NCBI GenBank assembly: GCA_016844935.1
Contig: JAERTK010000163.1
Coordinates: 1 to 64,000 of the forward strand
DNA from: Desulfobacteraceae bacterium
Lineage (GTDB): Bacteria; Desulfobacterota; DSM-4660; Desulfatiglandales; Desulfatiglandaceae
Direction of reading: 5' to 3'
Length of the DNA: 64,000 bases
The translations under genes and the position numbers were made by a program. The notes beneath the pieces are model-generated. The model had not been told where the DNA came from and searched no databases. It saw nothing but the letters and a program-made list of their open reading frames with translations. This document shows, one piece after another, positions 25,507-34,468 of this stretch. Positions within the stretch are counted from its first letter, which is position 1. Every line of letters begins with the position of its first letter.

Positions 25507-27468
25507 TTATGCCATGAGTTGGGCAGGGGTGACAATGGCACCGAATTTTTCCCGGAGCGCCATCAATCCCTGACGCTGTTCGTCCAGGATCTCAAAGAGG
25601 CGTACCGGAACATTGCTCTCTTTTCCGTAAGCTTCTTTCTGAAGGTCGATGCGGGCAACGATGTTGTCGATGTAGAGGGAGAATTGTTTGACGTAAAGAT
25701 CTTCGGAGTATTCTTTGTTAATAATATCCTTGAACAGCTTTTTCAAATCCTCATATTTCGGAAGAAAGCCCACGGGGGTCATAATGGCATCCACATCACC
25801 GTGAAACCGTCTCTCCAACCAACCCAACCATACTTTCACGTCCCGCTTTTCACCCAGCAGTTTTTTGGACTCCCCGCCCCTGGCTTCATGGGTCAGGAAG
25901 TAGTTGAGCCCGGCGAGTAATGGTCGTTTCTTATCATCAATCTTCTTGCTGTTGAAAAACTTGAACTGAGCATCCATATAGTCCGCCAGGGCCCCCGGAA
26001 TAAAGGGGGCATTGGCCCAGGGGGCACGCTTGACACCCGTGGCCCCCACTTCGGTTGCCGTCGCCGCGGATACAATGGACGCGCCGATGACCACCCCATG
26101 ATCCGGTGTGACGGCCAGCCAGACCGGCGGCATGGTATCACTGTCCCGGCCGCTGTAGGTAACAACGCTGGTCACCGCACCTGCCGGATCTTCGAATCGT
26201 TCCGAGCAATTGGCCAGTGCCGTTGCCTTCAGGGTACATCTTGAATTGGGGTGGCTCATGGGCACCGGCTTGCCGTTTTCATCTACCATCCCCTCTTCCC
26301 ACGGTCCCTGGAAGTTGAATCCCTTTTTGGGCGGCGTCTCACCATTACCCACCCAATGGGGGACCTTGTCGTCATCAATCAGGACGTTGGACCAGATCAC
26401 CTCGGTGCCGGGCTTTCGCAGACAATCCATCAGAAGCGGGTCCCCTTCCCGGTTCACGTCTTCCACAATCCCGAAAATACCCGCTTCCGGATTGATGGAC
26501 CGGACGCTACCGTCATCTTCAATCCACATCTGGGCCAGATCGTCCCCCAGAAAGTGGGCGCCGGCCATGGCGGTAGTGGTCTTGCCACAGCCACTGGGGG
26601 CCGCCCCCGCGAACCAGGTCACCCGCTTTTTGTCAGGGCCATCGATTCCCGTGATAAACATGTGCTCGGCCAGTTCATTGCCCCGGTTGGTATAGACGGC
26701 CTTGTCCACTGAAAAGCGGTGATTCCCCTTTTTCAGCAGCAGGGTATTGCCGGCATAGGTGCAGTTCATGCTGTAAGTGGTCTGGAAACTTCGATCCATG
26801 AAAACCCGGGCATTGGGCAGGTCCTCGGCGCGATTGAGGCCTTCGCTGTGAATATTGGCATAGAAATGGCCCTGCCGCTCCACTTCCGCATCAAAGTGAT
26901 CAAAAACATTCCGGTAGAGGAGTTCGGCGCTGTGAGACACATACAGGGAACTGGTCACTTCAATGGCCGGATTGGAACCCTTGGAACCCACAGGCCCGCG
27001 ATTGTAAAACCCGATGATCATGGTTTTGCCCTTCATGATGCCGCCCATCACGTCCTGTACCTCTTTAAAGGCATCATCCCGATCCATTCGGTTGGCAAGG
27101 GAACTGATCTCTTCATCCGGGTTGGCAATGTAAAAGGTTCGGTCGATAATCCGTCCCTGCTCGGCTGCCAGATCATAGTGAATGGTATGATCTTCCATGG
27201 CCAGCGCGGCTTCTTCGCCCTTTTCCAGAGACATCTGCCTCACCCTTTGGACATCTTCATCCGATCCGGTATTCACAAAAATGTCATCGGGACGGCACAT
27301 GACTATGGCGTTGGCGATTTTCAAAAGGGCGTCAGCATTTTTGATTTTCTGAATTCTGGCCAGATTAACGGCATCCATCTGTTTTTCAAAAATCCCGAGG
27401 GCCTCTTCAGCGGTTGATACGCCGCCGATTTTCTGGATAATATCGTATCCTACCTTGTTCTGCACCAT
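25507..27468 (-). CDS. pckG: Phosphoenolpyruvate carboxykinase (GTP-type, divergent)
   Basis: 653 residues, longer than the usual 590-620. Interconverts oxaloacetate and PEP for gluconeogenesis. Seen: RMDRDDAFKEV, FYNRGPVGSKGS, a MFITGIDGPDKKR segment, P-loop GAAPSGCGKTTTAM, the metal-binding LGDDLAQMW and INPEAGIFGIVEDVN, all in the order of GTP-type PEPCK. The P-loop deviates from the classical PSACGKTN of GTP enzymes. GGAG precedes the ATG by 9 bases. Acetate- or fatty-acid-oxidising anaerobes need this enzyme for sugar synthesis. Confidence 0.9.
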   Translation of the reverse strand: MVQNKVGYDIIQKIGGVSTAEEALGIFEKQMDAVNLARIQKIKNADALLKIANAIVMCRPDDIFVNTGSDEDVQRVRQMSLEKGEEAALAMEDHTIHYDLAAEQGRIIDRTFYIANPDEEISSLANRMDRDDAFKEVQDVMGGIMKGKTMIIGFYNRGPVGSKGSNPAIEVTSSLYVSHSAELLYRNVFDHFDAEVERQGHFYANIHSEGLNRAEDLPNARVFMDRSFQTTYSMNCTYAGNTLLLKKGNHRFSVDKAVYTNRGNELAEHMFITGIDGPDKKRVTWFAGAAPSGCGKTTTAMAGAHFLGDDLAQMWIEDDGSVRSINPEAGIFGIVEDVNREGDPLLMDCLRKPGTEVIWSNVLIDDDKVPHWVGNGETPPKKGFNFQGPWEEGMVDENGKPVPMSHPNSRCTLKATALANCSERFEDPAGAVTSVVTYSGRDSDTMPPVWLAVTPDHGVVIGASIVSAATATEVGATGVKRAPWANAPFIPGALADYMDAQFKFFNSKKIDDKKRPLLAGLNYFLTHEARGGESKKLLGEKRDVKVWLGWLERRFHGDVDAIMTPVGFLPKYEDLKKLFKDIINKEYSEDLYVKQFSLYIDNIVARIDLQKEAYGKESNVPVRLFEILDEQRQGLMALREKFGAIVTPAQLMA

Positions 27469-27748
27469 CTCATATTTCTCCTTTTTGGGAAGGGACTTAA
27501 AAAATGGATATGTGTTTGAAAGATGAGATTTTATGAGAATCGGGGTGATGAGTCAAGGGGTAAAAGGCAGCCATCCCGCTAAAATTTATCAATAATTAAT
27601 TTAAAATGATTTGAAATTTGAAATCACTATTGATTTTTCGCTTGTGTGCACTATTTTTAAGAGCTTAAAATTTATCAACAAACTTATTGTGGTGCTCTTG
27701 CAGCGCACTGTCGGATTCAAACAAACAAGAGGTTAAAGGTTTATTTTT

Positions 27749-29551
27749 ATGGATTTTGAAACATTAGGCTTAGAGCCGCACCTGGTCAGAGCCGTTCAAA
27801 AATTGGGTTTCGTGGAGCCTACCCCCATACAGGAAAAGGCCATCCCGGCCATTATTGAAGGACAACAAGACCTGGTGGGCCTGGCGCAGACAGGCACCGG
27901 GAAAACAGCGGCATACGGCCTGCCCTTGCTCCAGTTAATCGATTTTTCAAGGTCACAGGTTCAGGGTCTGATCCTGTGTCCCACCCGTGAATTGTGCGTG
28001 CAGATCTCAAAGGATTTGGTCCGGTTCAGCCGATACGTCAAGAACGCCAAAATTGTCGCCGTCTACGGGGGCGCCGGCATGGAACCGCAGATCCGGCAAA
28101 TCAAAAAAGGCGCTCAGATTATTGCGGCCACGCCGGGTAGGCTCCTGGACCTGATTAAAAGAGGAATCGTCAACTTGAAACACGTGGACTATGTGGTTCT
28201 GGATGAGGCCGATGAAATGCTTACCATGGGGTTCCTTGAAGACCTGGACGAAATTCTTTCCAAAACCCCTTCCGAAAAAAGAACCTGGCTTTTTTCAGCC
28301 ACCATGACGGCACCGGTTGCCAGGATTTCCCAAAATTACATGAAAGACCAGGTGGAAATCACCATCGGACGAAAAAACAGCGGCGCTGGAAACATCTCCC
28401 ATTTCAAATATGTGGTCATGGAAAAGGACCGGTATCCGGCCCTCAAACGGATCATCGACTACCACCCCAACATTTTCAGCCTGGTCTTCTGCAGAACCCG
28501 AAAAGAAACCCAGGCTGTGGCCGAAAAACTGATCAAGGACGGTTATAATGCGGAAAGCCTGCACGGGGATCTATCACAGACCCAGCGCGATTACGTCATG
28601 CGGCGGTTTCGGGAAAAGAGCCTGCAGATTCTGGTGGCCACGGACGTGGCAGCACGCGGCCTGGATGTGGATGATATCAGCCATGTGATCCAGTACAACC
28701 TCCCCGATGAGCCGGGCGCCTACACGCACCGAAGCGGCCGAACCGCAAGGGCCGGAAAATCAGGGACTTCCATTGTTCTCATCAACACCCGGGAAAATCG
28801 AAAACTGGCTTATGTGGAACAGGTAACCGGGGTCCGGTTTCAACACCAGAAAGTCCCCAGCGGACGCGCCATCTGCGAAAAACAGCTCTACGGCATGGTG
28901 GAAAGACTGGTGGCCACCGACGTTAACCATGAAGAAATTGCAGCCTTTCTCCCCCCCGTCTACAATACGCTGGCGGGGCTTTCAAAAGAAGAGCTGATCC
29001 AGCATTTCGTATCCATCGAATTCAACCGGTTCCTGGATTACTACAAAGACGCCGGGGATATCAATGCCCGAACCCCTCAGAAGAAGGGGTTTCAAAAGAA
29101 GGGATCAAAGGGAAAAAGAGCTGCCGTTAAAAAGAAAGCCTCAAAGGGTTTTCGAGAAAACCCGGCCCAGATCCGGAAGCTGTTCCTCAATATGGGACAG
29201 CTGGACGATATTCAAAAGGGGGCCATCACGCGACTGGTGTGCGACAGATCCGGCATTCGTTCCAATCAAATTGGAAAAATAGAGGTGATGAGAGAATTTT
29301 CTTTTCTGGAGGTGGATGCTGATTCGGCACCGCACGTCATGAAATCCATGAAAGGTGCCAGCCTGGACGGCAAAAAGGTTTCCATGGGATATGCGGAAAA
29401 AAAGGCCGAAAAATCGGGCAGATCGGGTAAAAAACGGGGGGCTAAGAAAAAGTGGACGGCCAAAAAAGGAAAGACATCAAGCGGGGGGCGCAAGTTTCCA
29501 TCGTCAAGAAATCGGACCAGCGCTCGGGCAAACGAACGGTGGGGATCGTAA
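27749..29551 (+). CDS. DEAD-box RNA helicase with DbpA-like RNA-binding domain
   Basis: 600 residues. All helicase motifs are present: Q motif (PTPIQEKAIP), I (AQTGTGKTAA), Ia (PTRELC), Ib (TPGRLLD), II (DEAD), III (SAT), IV (VFCRTRKE), V (ATDVAARGLDV) and VI (HRSGRTARAG). After a Lys-rich linker, residues about 470-545 resemble the DbpA C-terminal RNA-binding domain. DeaD/CsdA-like enzymes remodel structured RNA and ribosome precursors. The basic tail (about 568-600) is encoded in a stretch that overlaps ywbE in another frame. A non-coding leader of up to 280 bases lies upstream. Confidence 0.95.
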   Translation: MDFETLGLEPHLVRAVQKLGFVEPTPIQEKAIPAIIEGQQDLVGLAQTGTGKTAAYGLPLLQLIDFSRSQVQGLILCPTRELCVQISKDLVRFSRYVKNAKIVAVYGGAGMEPQIRQIKKGAQIIAATPGRLLDLIKRGIVNLKHVDYVVLDEADEMLTMGFLEDLDEILSKTPSEKRTWLFSATMTAPVARISQNYMKDQVEITIGRKNSGAGNISHFKYVVMEKDRYPALKRIIDYHPNIFSLVFCRTRKETQAVAEKLIKDGYNAESLHGDLSQTQRDYVMRRFREKSLQILVATDVAARGLDVDDISHVIQYNLPDEPGAYTHRSGRTARAGKSGTSIVLINTRENRKLAYVEQVTGVRFQHQKVPSGRAICEKQLYGMVERLVATDVNHEEIAAFLPPVYNTLAGLSKEELIQHFVSIEFNRFLDYYKDAGDINARTPQKKGFQKKGSKGKRAAVKKKASKGFRENPAQIRKLFLNMGQLDDIQKGAITRLVCDRSGIRSNQIGKIEVMREFSFLEVDADSAPHVMKSMKGASLDGKKVSMGYAEKKAEKSGRSGKKRGAKKKWTAKKGKTSSGGRKFPSSRNRTSARANERWGS

Positions 29552-29643
29552 AAGACATCCTGACCAAATCACCCACCCATCCTCACGGCATTAAGGTACG
29601 ACTCGAGGATGGTCAGGTGGGTCGGGTCAAAGAAATAACTTAG
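29452..29643 (+). CDS. ywbE: YwbE-family protein (DUF2196)
   Basis: 63 residues from a GTG start: KRKDIKRGAQVSIV, DQRSGKRTVGIVKDIL and SPTHPHGIKVRLEDGQVGRV (parts given) match the small YwbE family almost throughout its length. Function is unknown; it has a KOW/SH3-like look. Its first 100 bases lie inside the DEAD-box helicase gene in a different frame. A GGGGGG run stands about 10 bases before the GTG. A bidirectional terminator follows 20 bases after the stop. Confidence 0.85.
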   Translation: MDGQKRKDIKRGAQVSIVKKSDQRSGKRTVGIVKDILTKSPTHPHGIKVRLEDGQVGRVKEIT

Positions 29644-29662
29644 AATTGTATGGCGAAAAAAA

Positions 29663-29690
29663 AGCGCCCACCTAAAATCAGGGGGGCGCT
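29663..29690. terminator. Bidirectional terminator between ywbE and sat
   Basis: Arms AGCGCCCACCT (29663-29673) and AGGGGGGCGCT (29680-29690), 11 bp with one mismatch, 6-base loop. Seven Ts follow on the plus strand and eight As precede it, so it can stop both the helicase-ywbE transcript and the convergent sat transcript. Confidence 0.9.
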
Positions 29691-29725
29691 TTTTTTGGTT
29701 TACATCAGATCCCTATGGATCACAA

Positions 29726-30916
29726 CTACTTGGCGGCTTCGGACTGATAGTAACCCATCAGAATCTTGGCCACTTCCGGGCGCGCAAATTCTGGCGGCAG
29801 ATCCTCACCGGCAGCCAGCATCTCGCGAACCTTGGTACCTGACAGGAAGACCCAGTCATCCTTGGTGTGATCGGTCACGCTACCCATCATGATCACCTTG
29901 CCCAATTTCTTGGAGTAGGCGGTATGATCGCCGCGGTAGATGTCGATCAGCAGATCGTCTTTGGTGATGTCGTCAAAAATGGTCTGAGCGTCAAAACCAC
30001 CGTAATAGTCACCCACACCGGCATGGTCACGCCCAACGATCAAATGGGTGCAGCCCATGTTCTGGCGGAAGACCGCATGGAGCACGGCTTCTTTGGGTCC
30101 GGCGTAGAGCATGTCAAAGCCGTATCCCGTAATCATGCAAGTGTTGGGCTTGAAGTACAACTCAACCATCTTACGGATGGCGGCATCACGAACGTCAGCG
30201 GGAATATCACCCTTTTTCAGTTTACCCAGCAGCATGTGGATGACGGCGCCATCAGCGTTGACCGCTTCCATGGCCATCTTGGTCAGGCCCTCATGGGCGC
30301 GGTGCATGGGGTTACGGGTCTGGAAAGCCACGACCGTTTCCCAACCCAACTTACCGATTTCGTCGCGGATCTGCACGGCGGTCCTGAAGGTTTCAGGGAA
30401 TTCCTTGTCAAAGTAGGAGTAGTTGAGCACCTGGATGGGACCGGCAATACCGGTTTTACCGACGGTGTTAAAAGCGTTGACACCGGGATGATCCATGTCG
30501 AGGGTGCGGAAGATGCTCTCGGTCATGGCTTTCATTTCGTCATCGGTGTACTCTTCGATGGCTTCCACATCCTGAATGGCGATCACGGGATTGCCTTCCA
30601 CGTTGGGGTCCAGAAGGGCAATACGTTTGGCATCTTTAATGGCGCTTGCGTCTTCCACCATGTTGAGCACGGGTGTGGGCCAGAAAAAACCGTCTGCCAT
30701 GTGCATGTCTTTGGCCACGGCCATGGCGTCGGCTTTGTTCATGTAACCGGTCAACGGATTGAAGTATCCGGAGCCCAGCATCACGGCATTACCCGCGGCT
30801 GCAGAACTGATGACGATTGAGGGCAGCCCTGCGGCTTCCTTTATCAGCTCGGCACGTTTGGCGTCGTCTTCGACGTACAAAGGATTTAGGGTATCGGATC
30901 CATGGGGTTTAATCAT
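29726..30916 (-). CDS. sat: Sulfate adenylyltransferase (ATP sulfurylase)
   Basis: 396 residues, the size of the dissimilatory single-domain enzyme. Active-site motifs: QTRNPMHRAHE (QxRNP and HxxH), the GRDHAGVGDYYG loop and VFLSGTKVREML. It activates sulfate to APS with ATP, the first step of dissimilatory sulfate reduction, or runs in reverse in sulfur oxidisers. No aprAB or qmo genes are in the window. AGGAG precedes the ATG. It stands alone between a terminator and the ABC-transporter operon. Heavy use of GCC/AAG-type codons fits high expression. Confidence 0.97.
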   Translation of the reverse strand: MIKPHGSDTLNPLYVEDDAKRAELIKEAAGLPSIVISSAAAGNAVMLGSGYFNPLTGYMNKADAMAVAKDMHMADGFFWPTPVLNMVEDASAIKDAKRIALLDPNVEGNPVIAIQDVEAIEEYTDDEMKAMTESIFRTLDMDHPGVNAFNTVGKTGIAGPIQVLNYSYFDKEFPETFRTAVQIRDEIGKLGWETVVAFQTRNPMHRAHEGLTKMAMEAVNADGAVIHMLLGKLKKGDIPADVRDAAIRKMVELYFKPNTCMITGYGFDMLYAGPKEAVLHAVFRQNMGCTHLIVGRDHAGVGDYYGGFDAQTIFDDITKDDLLIDIYRGDHTAYSKKLGKVIMMGSVTDHTKDDWVFLSGTKVREMLAAGEDLPPEFARPEVAKILMGYYQSEAAK

Positions 30917-31096
30917 TTCTTTTTCTCCTATTTCTAATCACTGGGTTAACAAAAAACATCACGCTTCCAACAGCATGGCTGCATTATTATGCAGTCCATC
31001 GAATTCCCAAAGGTCATACGATACAGGCGATACACCACCCGCACCTATAAACCAGGTGTCAAGTAGCATGTTCTAAAATACATGTCAATAATAACT

Positions 31097-31127
31097 TTGT
31101 GCAATTATTCACGTTGTGCAATTATTC
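31097..31127. repeat. Tandem direct repeat upstream of sat
   Basis: Two perfect 14-base copies of TTGTGCAATTATTC with starts 17 bases apart (31097-31110 and 31114-31127). The second copy covers the stop codon of the ABC permease gene. It is about 180 bases upstream of the sat start. A TTGACA at 31087-31082 (minus strand) with TACTTG 17 bases on could be a sat promoter just downstream of the repeats. Confidence 0.5.
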
Positions 31128-31916
31128 TCGCCACGGGAGCAGTATCCGTTCCAGCTTTTCGAGGCCCCATGCAAAGGACACCCCCATACCCGAAAGGACC
31201 ATAATGCCAAACAAGAGGCGGCTGGTCTGCATGAGGTCCGCGGAGGACAGGATCAGGAACCCGATCCCTTTGTCGGCGGCAATCATTTCAGCTGTCACCA
31301 CCAGCAGAAGTGCGATGCCGATACCCAGTTTGAGGCCCGCAAAAATCATGGGGAGGCTCATGGGCAGGATGACTTTTCGAATTACGTTGAAAGGACCGGA
31401 ACCTAAGGAAAGGGCCGCCTTGATGAGCAACGGGTCCACATTCCTGACGCCTGCCCGCACATTAATCACCACCGGAAAAAAAACCCCCAGCATGATCACC
31501 GCCACTTTTGAACCTTCCCCGATACCCAGCCATAATATCAACAATGGCAGAATTGCAATTTTCGGAATGGGGTAGGTGGCCGCCACCAGGGGACGGGCCG
31601 CATCATCTGCCAATTGAAAGTATCCGACCACAATACCGGTAAGAATCCCTGCACCGGCCCCCAGGAAAAACCCCCAGCCAATCCGCCACAGACTGGCGAA
31701 CAGGTGGGCGAAGATTTCACCATTGGCCACCATCTGGTACCCCGATGTCAGCACCGCCGAAAAACTGGGTAGAAAGAGCGGCGGCACAAGCCCAAGGCGA
31801 CCCACACCCTCCCACAGCCCTAAAATGACAATCACCGATATCCAACTCACATAGGGGTTTTGACGCCGGACCAAAAAGCCCGTCTTGTCCTTTACCACCC
31901 TTCGATTGAGGGTCAT
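31122..31916 (-). CDS. ABC transporter permease (SsuC/TauC type)
   Basis: 264 residues, six predicted membrane helices. The cytoplasmic EAA loop [18 protein letters not shown] and the later [18 protein letters not shown] are typical of permeases for nitrate, sulfonate and taurine transporters. An N-terminal segment [18 protein letters not shown] is likewise family-typical. It is the third gene of the operon and overlaps the ATPase gene by 4 bases. The substrate is unknown: this group also carries thiamine precursors and aromatic compounds. Confidence 0.92.
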   Translation of the reverse strand: MTLNRRVVKDKTGFLVRRQNPYVSWISVIVILGLWEGVGRLGLVPPLFLPSFSAVLTSGYQMVANGEIFAHLFASLWRIGWGFFLGAGAGILTGIVVGYFQLADDAARPLVAATYPIPKIAILPLLILWLGIGEGSKVAVIMLGVFFPVVINVRAGVRNVDPLLIKAALSLGSGPFNVIRKVILPMSLPMIFAGLKLGIGIALLLVVTAEMIAADKGIGFLILSSADLMQTSRLLFGIMVLSGMGVSFAWGLEKLERILLPWRE

Positions 31917-32689
31917 GGATCAGCACCGAATTCTTGAGATTTTCCTCGAACCTCGCTCCAGATTCGATCCAGGTACTCCACAAATTCCGGGGATACTTTG
32001 ACCTTTTCCTCGCGGGGTCGGGGCAGATCAATGGAAACGATGGACTGGATCGTGCCGGGCCGCCCCCCCATGACCACCACGCGATCCGCCAGGAATACGG
32101 CCTCGGGAATGTAGTGGGTGATGTACAGAAAGCTCTGGCCGGTGGTCTCATAGATTCGGGAAAGTTCAATCTGCATATCCATGCGGATCTGAGCATCCAG
32201 GGCGGAAAAGGGTTCATCCATGAGCAACAGTTCAGGATTCACCGCCAGGGCCCGGGCAATGGCCGCCCGCTGCTTCATACCGCCGGATAGCTGATGGGGA
32301 TAGTGTGCCTCAAATCCCTCAAGACCCACCAGTTGGATCAGTTCTTCGGCCCTTTGATCCTGTTTTCCCGATGACACTTTCTGCTCTTCCAGGCCGTAGG
32401 TAATATTTTTATTGACGGTCCGCCATGGGAATAAGGCCAGATCCTGAAATACCACCGATGTGAGCGGTCGATCATCAGACGCAAGATCCTCAAAAACCAC
32501 CTCGCCATGGGTTGCGGAGAGAAGGCCCGCTACAATGTTGAGCAGGGTCGATTTCCCGCATCCGGATCGACCCACCACCGCCACGAACTCCCCCTCTGAA
32601 ATGGTCAGGCTGATACTTCGAAGGGCATTAAAAATTGTTCCATCCGGGTTTTCAAAGCTTTTTGAGATATTGTTGATGACGGCTTTCAT
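31913..32689 (-). CDS. ABC transporter ATPase (SsuB/TauB type)
   Basis: 258 residues. Walker [19 protein letters not shown], the Q-loop [13 protein letters not shown], signature [15 protein letters not shown], Walker [13 protein letters not shown] and switch His [10 protein letters not shown] are all there. It is overlapped by 4 bases on both sides by its operon partners, so the three proteins should be made in step. Confidence 0.95.
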   Translation of the reverse strand: MKAVINNISKSFENPDGTIFNALRSISLTISEGEFVAVVGRSGCGKSTLLNIVAGLLSATHGEVVFEDLASDDRPLTSVVFQDLALFPWRTVNKNITYGLEEQKVSSGKQDQRAEELIQLVGLEGFEAHYPHQLSGGMKQRAAIARALAVNPELLLMDEPFSALDAQIRMDMQIELSRIYETTGQSFLYITHYIPEAVFLADRVVVMGGRPGTIQSIVSIDLPRPREEKVKVSPEFVEYLDRIWSEVRGKSQEFGADP

Positions 32690-33726
32690 CTGTCCCGATC
32701 AAGGCTGTCGAGGGCTTTCTGCCAGATTTCCATGTTGATGATTTGTTGCGCATCCAATCTTTTCCCCACCATTTTGTGCTTATGATACCAGTCGATCTGC
32801 CGCTGAATATCCCCGGCAAAGAGTTTGCCGTCTCGGTCATTGTAATTGAGCCCGAGAGCGATCAACGATGGTTTTCGGGACGTGTACTTGGCAATATAGC
32901 CGATGACCTCATTAAAACCCGGGCCCTTTACCAGAACCCCATCCTTTTTTGTGAGGCAGTTGTCATAATAGAACCGGCAGGCGCGGATATAGGCCCGCAT
33001 AAATTTCAGGCTGAGCGCTTCATTTTTTGCCATTTTCCCGGAGATGAAGATAGCAGCTATCTGATACCGCATCTCATTGCCGGCCCACAGCATCACATGC
33101 CCCATTTTCTTTTTTTCCATCACCGTGCAGAAAGGCTGTACCATGAAAGCGGTTTCGATGCGATTGGCGGCCACTGCATCCATCATGCTTTTGACACCCC
33201 CTAGAGGCGTGGGTTTCACATCTTTGAGATCCATGCCATTTTTTGTCAGGATATTGCCCAGCATGTAGTGAAAGGTGGATCCCACCTGGGTAATGCCTAC
33301 CCGTTTTCCCTTGAGATCGCCAAGCGTCCTGACCCCTTTTTCCCAGGCATCATTGCTCACCATGAGCCCCACCAGTTTGTACCCCGGCCAGACGCGACCC
33401 TTATCTGCCACGATACTGACCTTCAAACCGTTGGCCGCCGCGTTGTAAAGGCCGGCGGTCAACCCGGTGGCCCCCACATCAATATCGCCGGCTGCCAGGG
33501 CCATGGCCACCGGTTGAGCCGATCTCATGAATTTCAATTCCACCTCCAGGCCTTCATCGGCGAAATATCCCTTCTCCGCGGCAATAAACAGGGGCGCGGA
33601 TGACGTCAGCCGGAGAGCCCCGACCCGAAGTTTCGTTTCCGCCCATGCGGGCCCCACAGCCAGGCTGACAAAAAGCACCGCCAAGGCTAACAACCTATAA
33701 ACAATACTGAAATTTTGAAACCTCAT
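32686..33726 (-). CDS. ABC transporter substrate-binding protein (NMT1/SsuA type)
   Basis: 346 residues. A signal peptide of about 29 residues ends at PAWAETKL. The mature protein begins [29 protein letters not shown] (in parts: [20 protein letters not shown]), typical of NMT1/THI5-like type II binding proteins that bind sulfonates, nitrate, pyrimidines or aromatic acids. The ligand cannot be assigned. GGGGGGAG precedes the ATG. It is first in its operon; its promoter (33782-33810) holds a palindrome also found in front of the menaquinone genes. Confidence 0.9.
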   Translation of the reverse strand: MRFQNFSIVYRLLALAVLFVSLAVGPAWAETKLRVGALRLTSSAPLFIAAEKGYFADEGLEVELKFMRSAQPVAMALAAGDIDVGATGLTAGLYNAAANGLKVSIVADKGRVWPGYKLVGLMVSNDAWEKGVRTLGDLKGKRVGITQVGSTFHYMLGNILTKNGMDLKDVKPTPLGGVKSMMDAVAANRIETAFMVQPFCTVMEKKKMGHVMLWAGNEMRYQIAAIFISGKMAKNEALSLKFMRAYIRACRFYYDNCLTKKDGVLVKGPGFNEVIGYIAKYTSRKPSLIALGLNYNDRDGKLFAGDIQRQIDWYHKHKMVGKRLDAQQIINMEIWQKALDSLDRDR

Positions 33727-33781
33727 GCTCCCCCCTCAATCTTTCTCAAGAAAATTTTTGTTAATTGAAAACGAAACATGT

Positions 33782-33810
33782 ATTGTTGACCAGGTGGTCA
33801 CCTATGTCAA
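33782..33810 (-). promoter_or_regulatory. Promoter of NMT1-type ABC operon with embedded operator
   Basis: On the minus strand: TTGACA (33810-33805), a 17-base spacer and AACAAT (33787-33782). The palindrome TGACCAGGTGGTCA (33787-33800) fills the spacer, an ideal position to block RNA polymerase. The same 14 bases, plus flanks (21 of 22 identical), occur at the mqn promoter (39813-39834). Transcription should start near 33775, 50 bases before the substrate-binding protein gene. The divergent maoC-like gene may also be affected. Confidence 0.7.
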
Positions 33811-33973
33811 GGCAAAATTGGGTAAGCATTCTGAATCTCACGTCCGGTAACCGGTTTCTCATTCCCACTCCCTTCCCGCTTTCAGTATTAACTTCCTTCC
33901 CTTGTTGTGTTATCTTCCGGCACCAATATCTCTTCGCTGAAGAGAATTTGTGTTAAACGTGGAAGGGAGAATC

Positions 33974-34468
33974 ATGGAAACCATCGGTCTTGGACGATGT
34001 TGGGAAGATATGCCCGTGGGGTTCAAATTCAAAACGGTGGGGCGAACCATTACGGAAACAGACCTGGTCAACTTTGTTGGAAACACCGGCATGGTGGAAG
34101 TGCTCTTCACCGATACCCGTTATGCCCGACAACACGCCCCCGGCGGAGGTCGCATTGTTCCGGCGGCATTGCTGCTCAGTATTGCGGAAGGCCTGACCAT
34201 TCAGGCGACCCTTCAGGGGACCGGTCTGGCGTTTATCCAGATGGAACTTGAGGTGAAAGGCCCCTCCTTCGCAAATGATACCATCCACGTGGAAGCGGAA
34301 GTCATTGAATCCCGCCCGTCATCAAAAGGCCCTCGTCGCGGTCTGGTCCGAACCCGTAACCAAATCGTCAACCAGACAGGCGAAACAATCATCATCTATA
34401 CACCCCTTCGCCTCATGGTGGGAAAAGCGCTATTGAAATCTCACTGGGAACCGGGAGGGTCTTCATGA
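33974..34468 (+). CDS. MaoC-like (hotdog-fold) dehydratase-family protein
   Basis: 164 residues. Pattern of the MaoC/R-hydratase group: WEDMPVGFKFKTVGRTITETDLVNFV (in parts: EDMPVGFKF, TITETDLVNFV), then IVPAALLLSIAEGL and the GPSFANDTIHVEAEVIE strand. The usual hydratase motif is (Y/F)xxDxNPxHxD; here that position reads VGNTGMVEVLFTD, so the catalytic Asp/His pair is not evident and thioester hydrolysis or mere binding is possible. AAGGGAG precedes the ATG at 33974; an earlier start at 33950 lacks one. Overlaps the aldo-keto reductase gene by 4 bases. Confidence 0.78.
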   Translation: METIGLGRCWEDMPVGFKFKTVGRTITETDLVNFVGNTGMVEVLFTDTRYARQHAPGGGRIVPAALLLSIAEGLTIQATLQGTGLAFIQMELEVKGPSFANDTIHVEAEVIESRPSSKGPRRGLVRTRNQIVNQTGETIIIYTPLRLMVGKALLKSHWEPGGSS

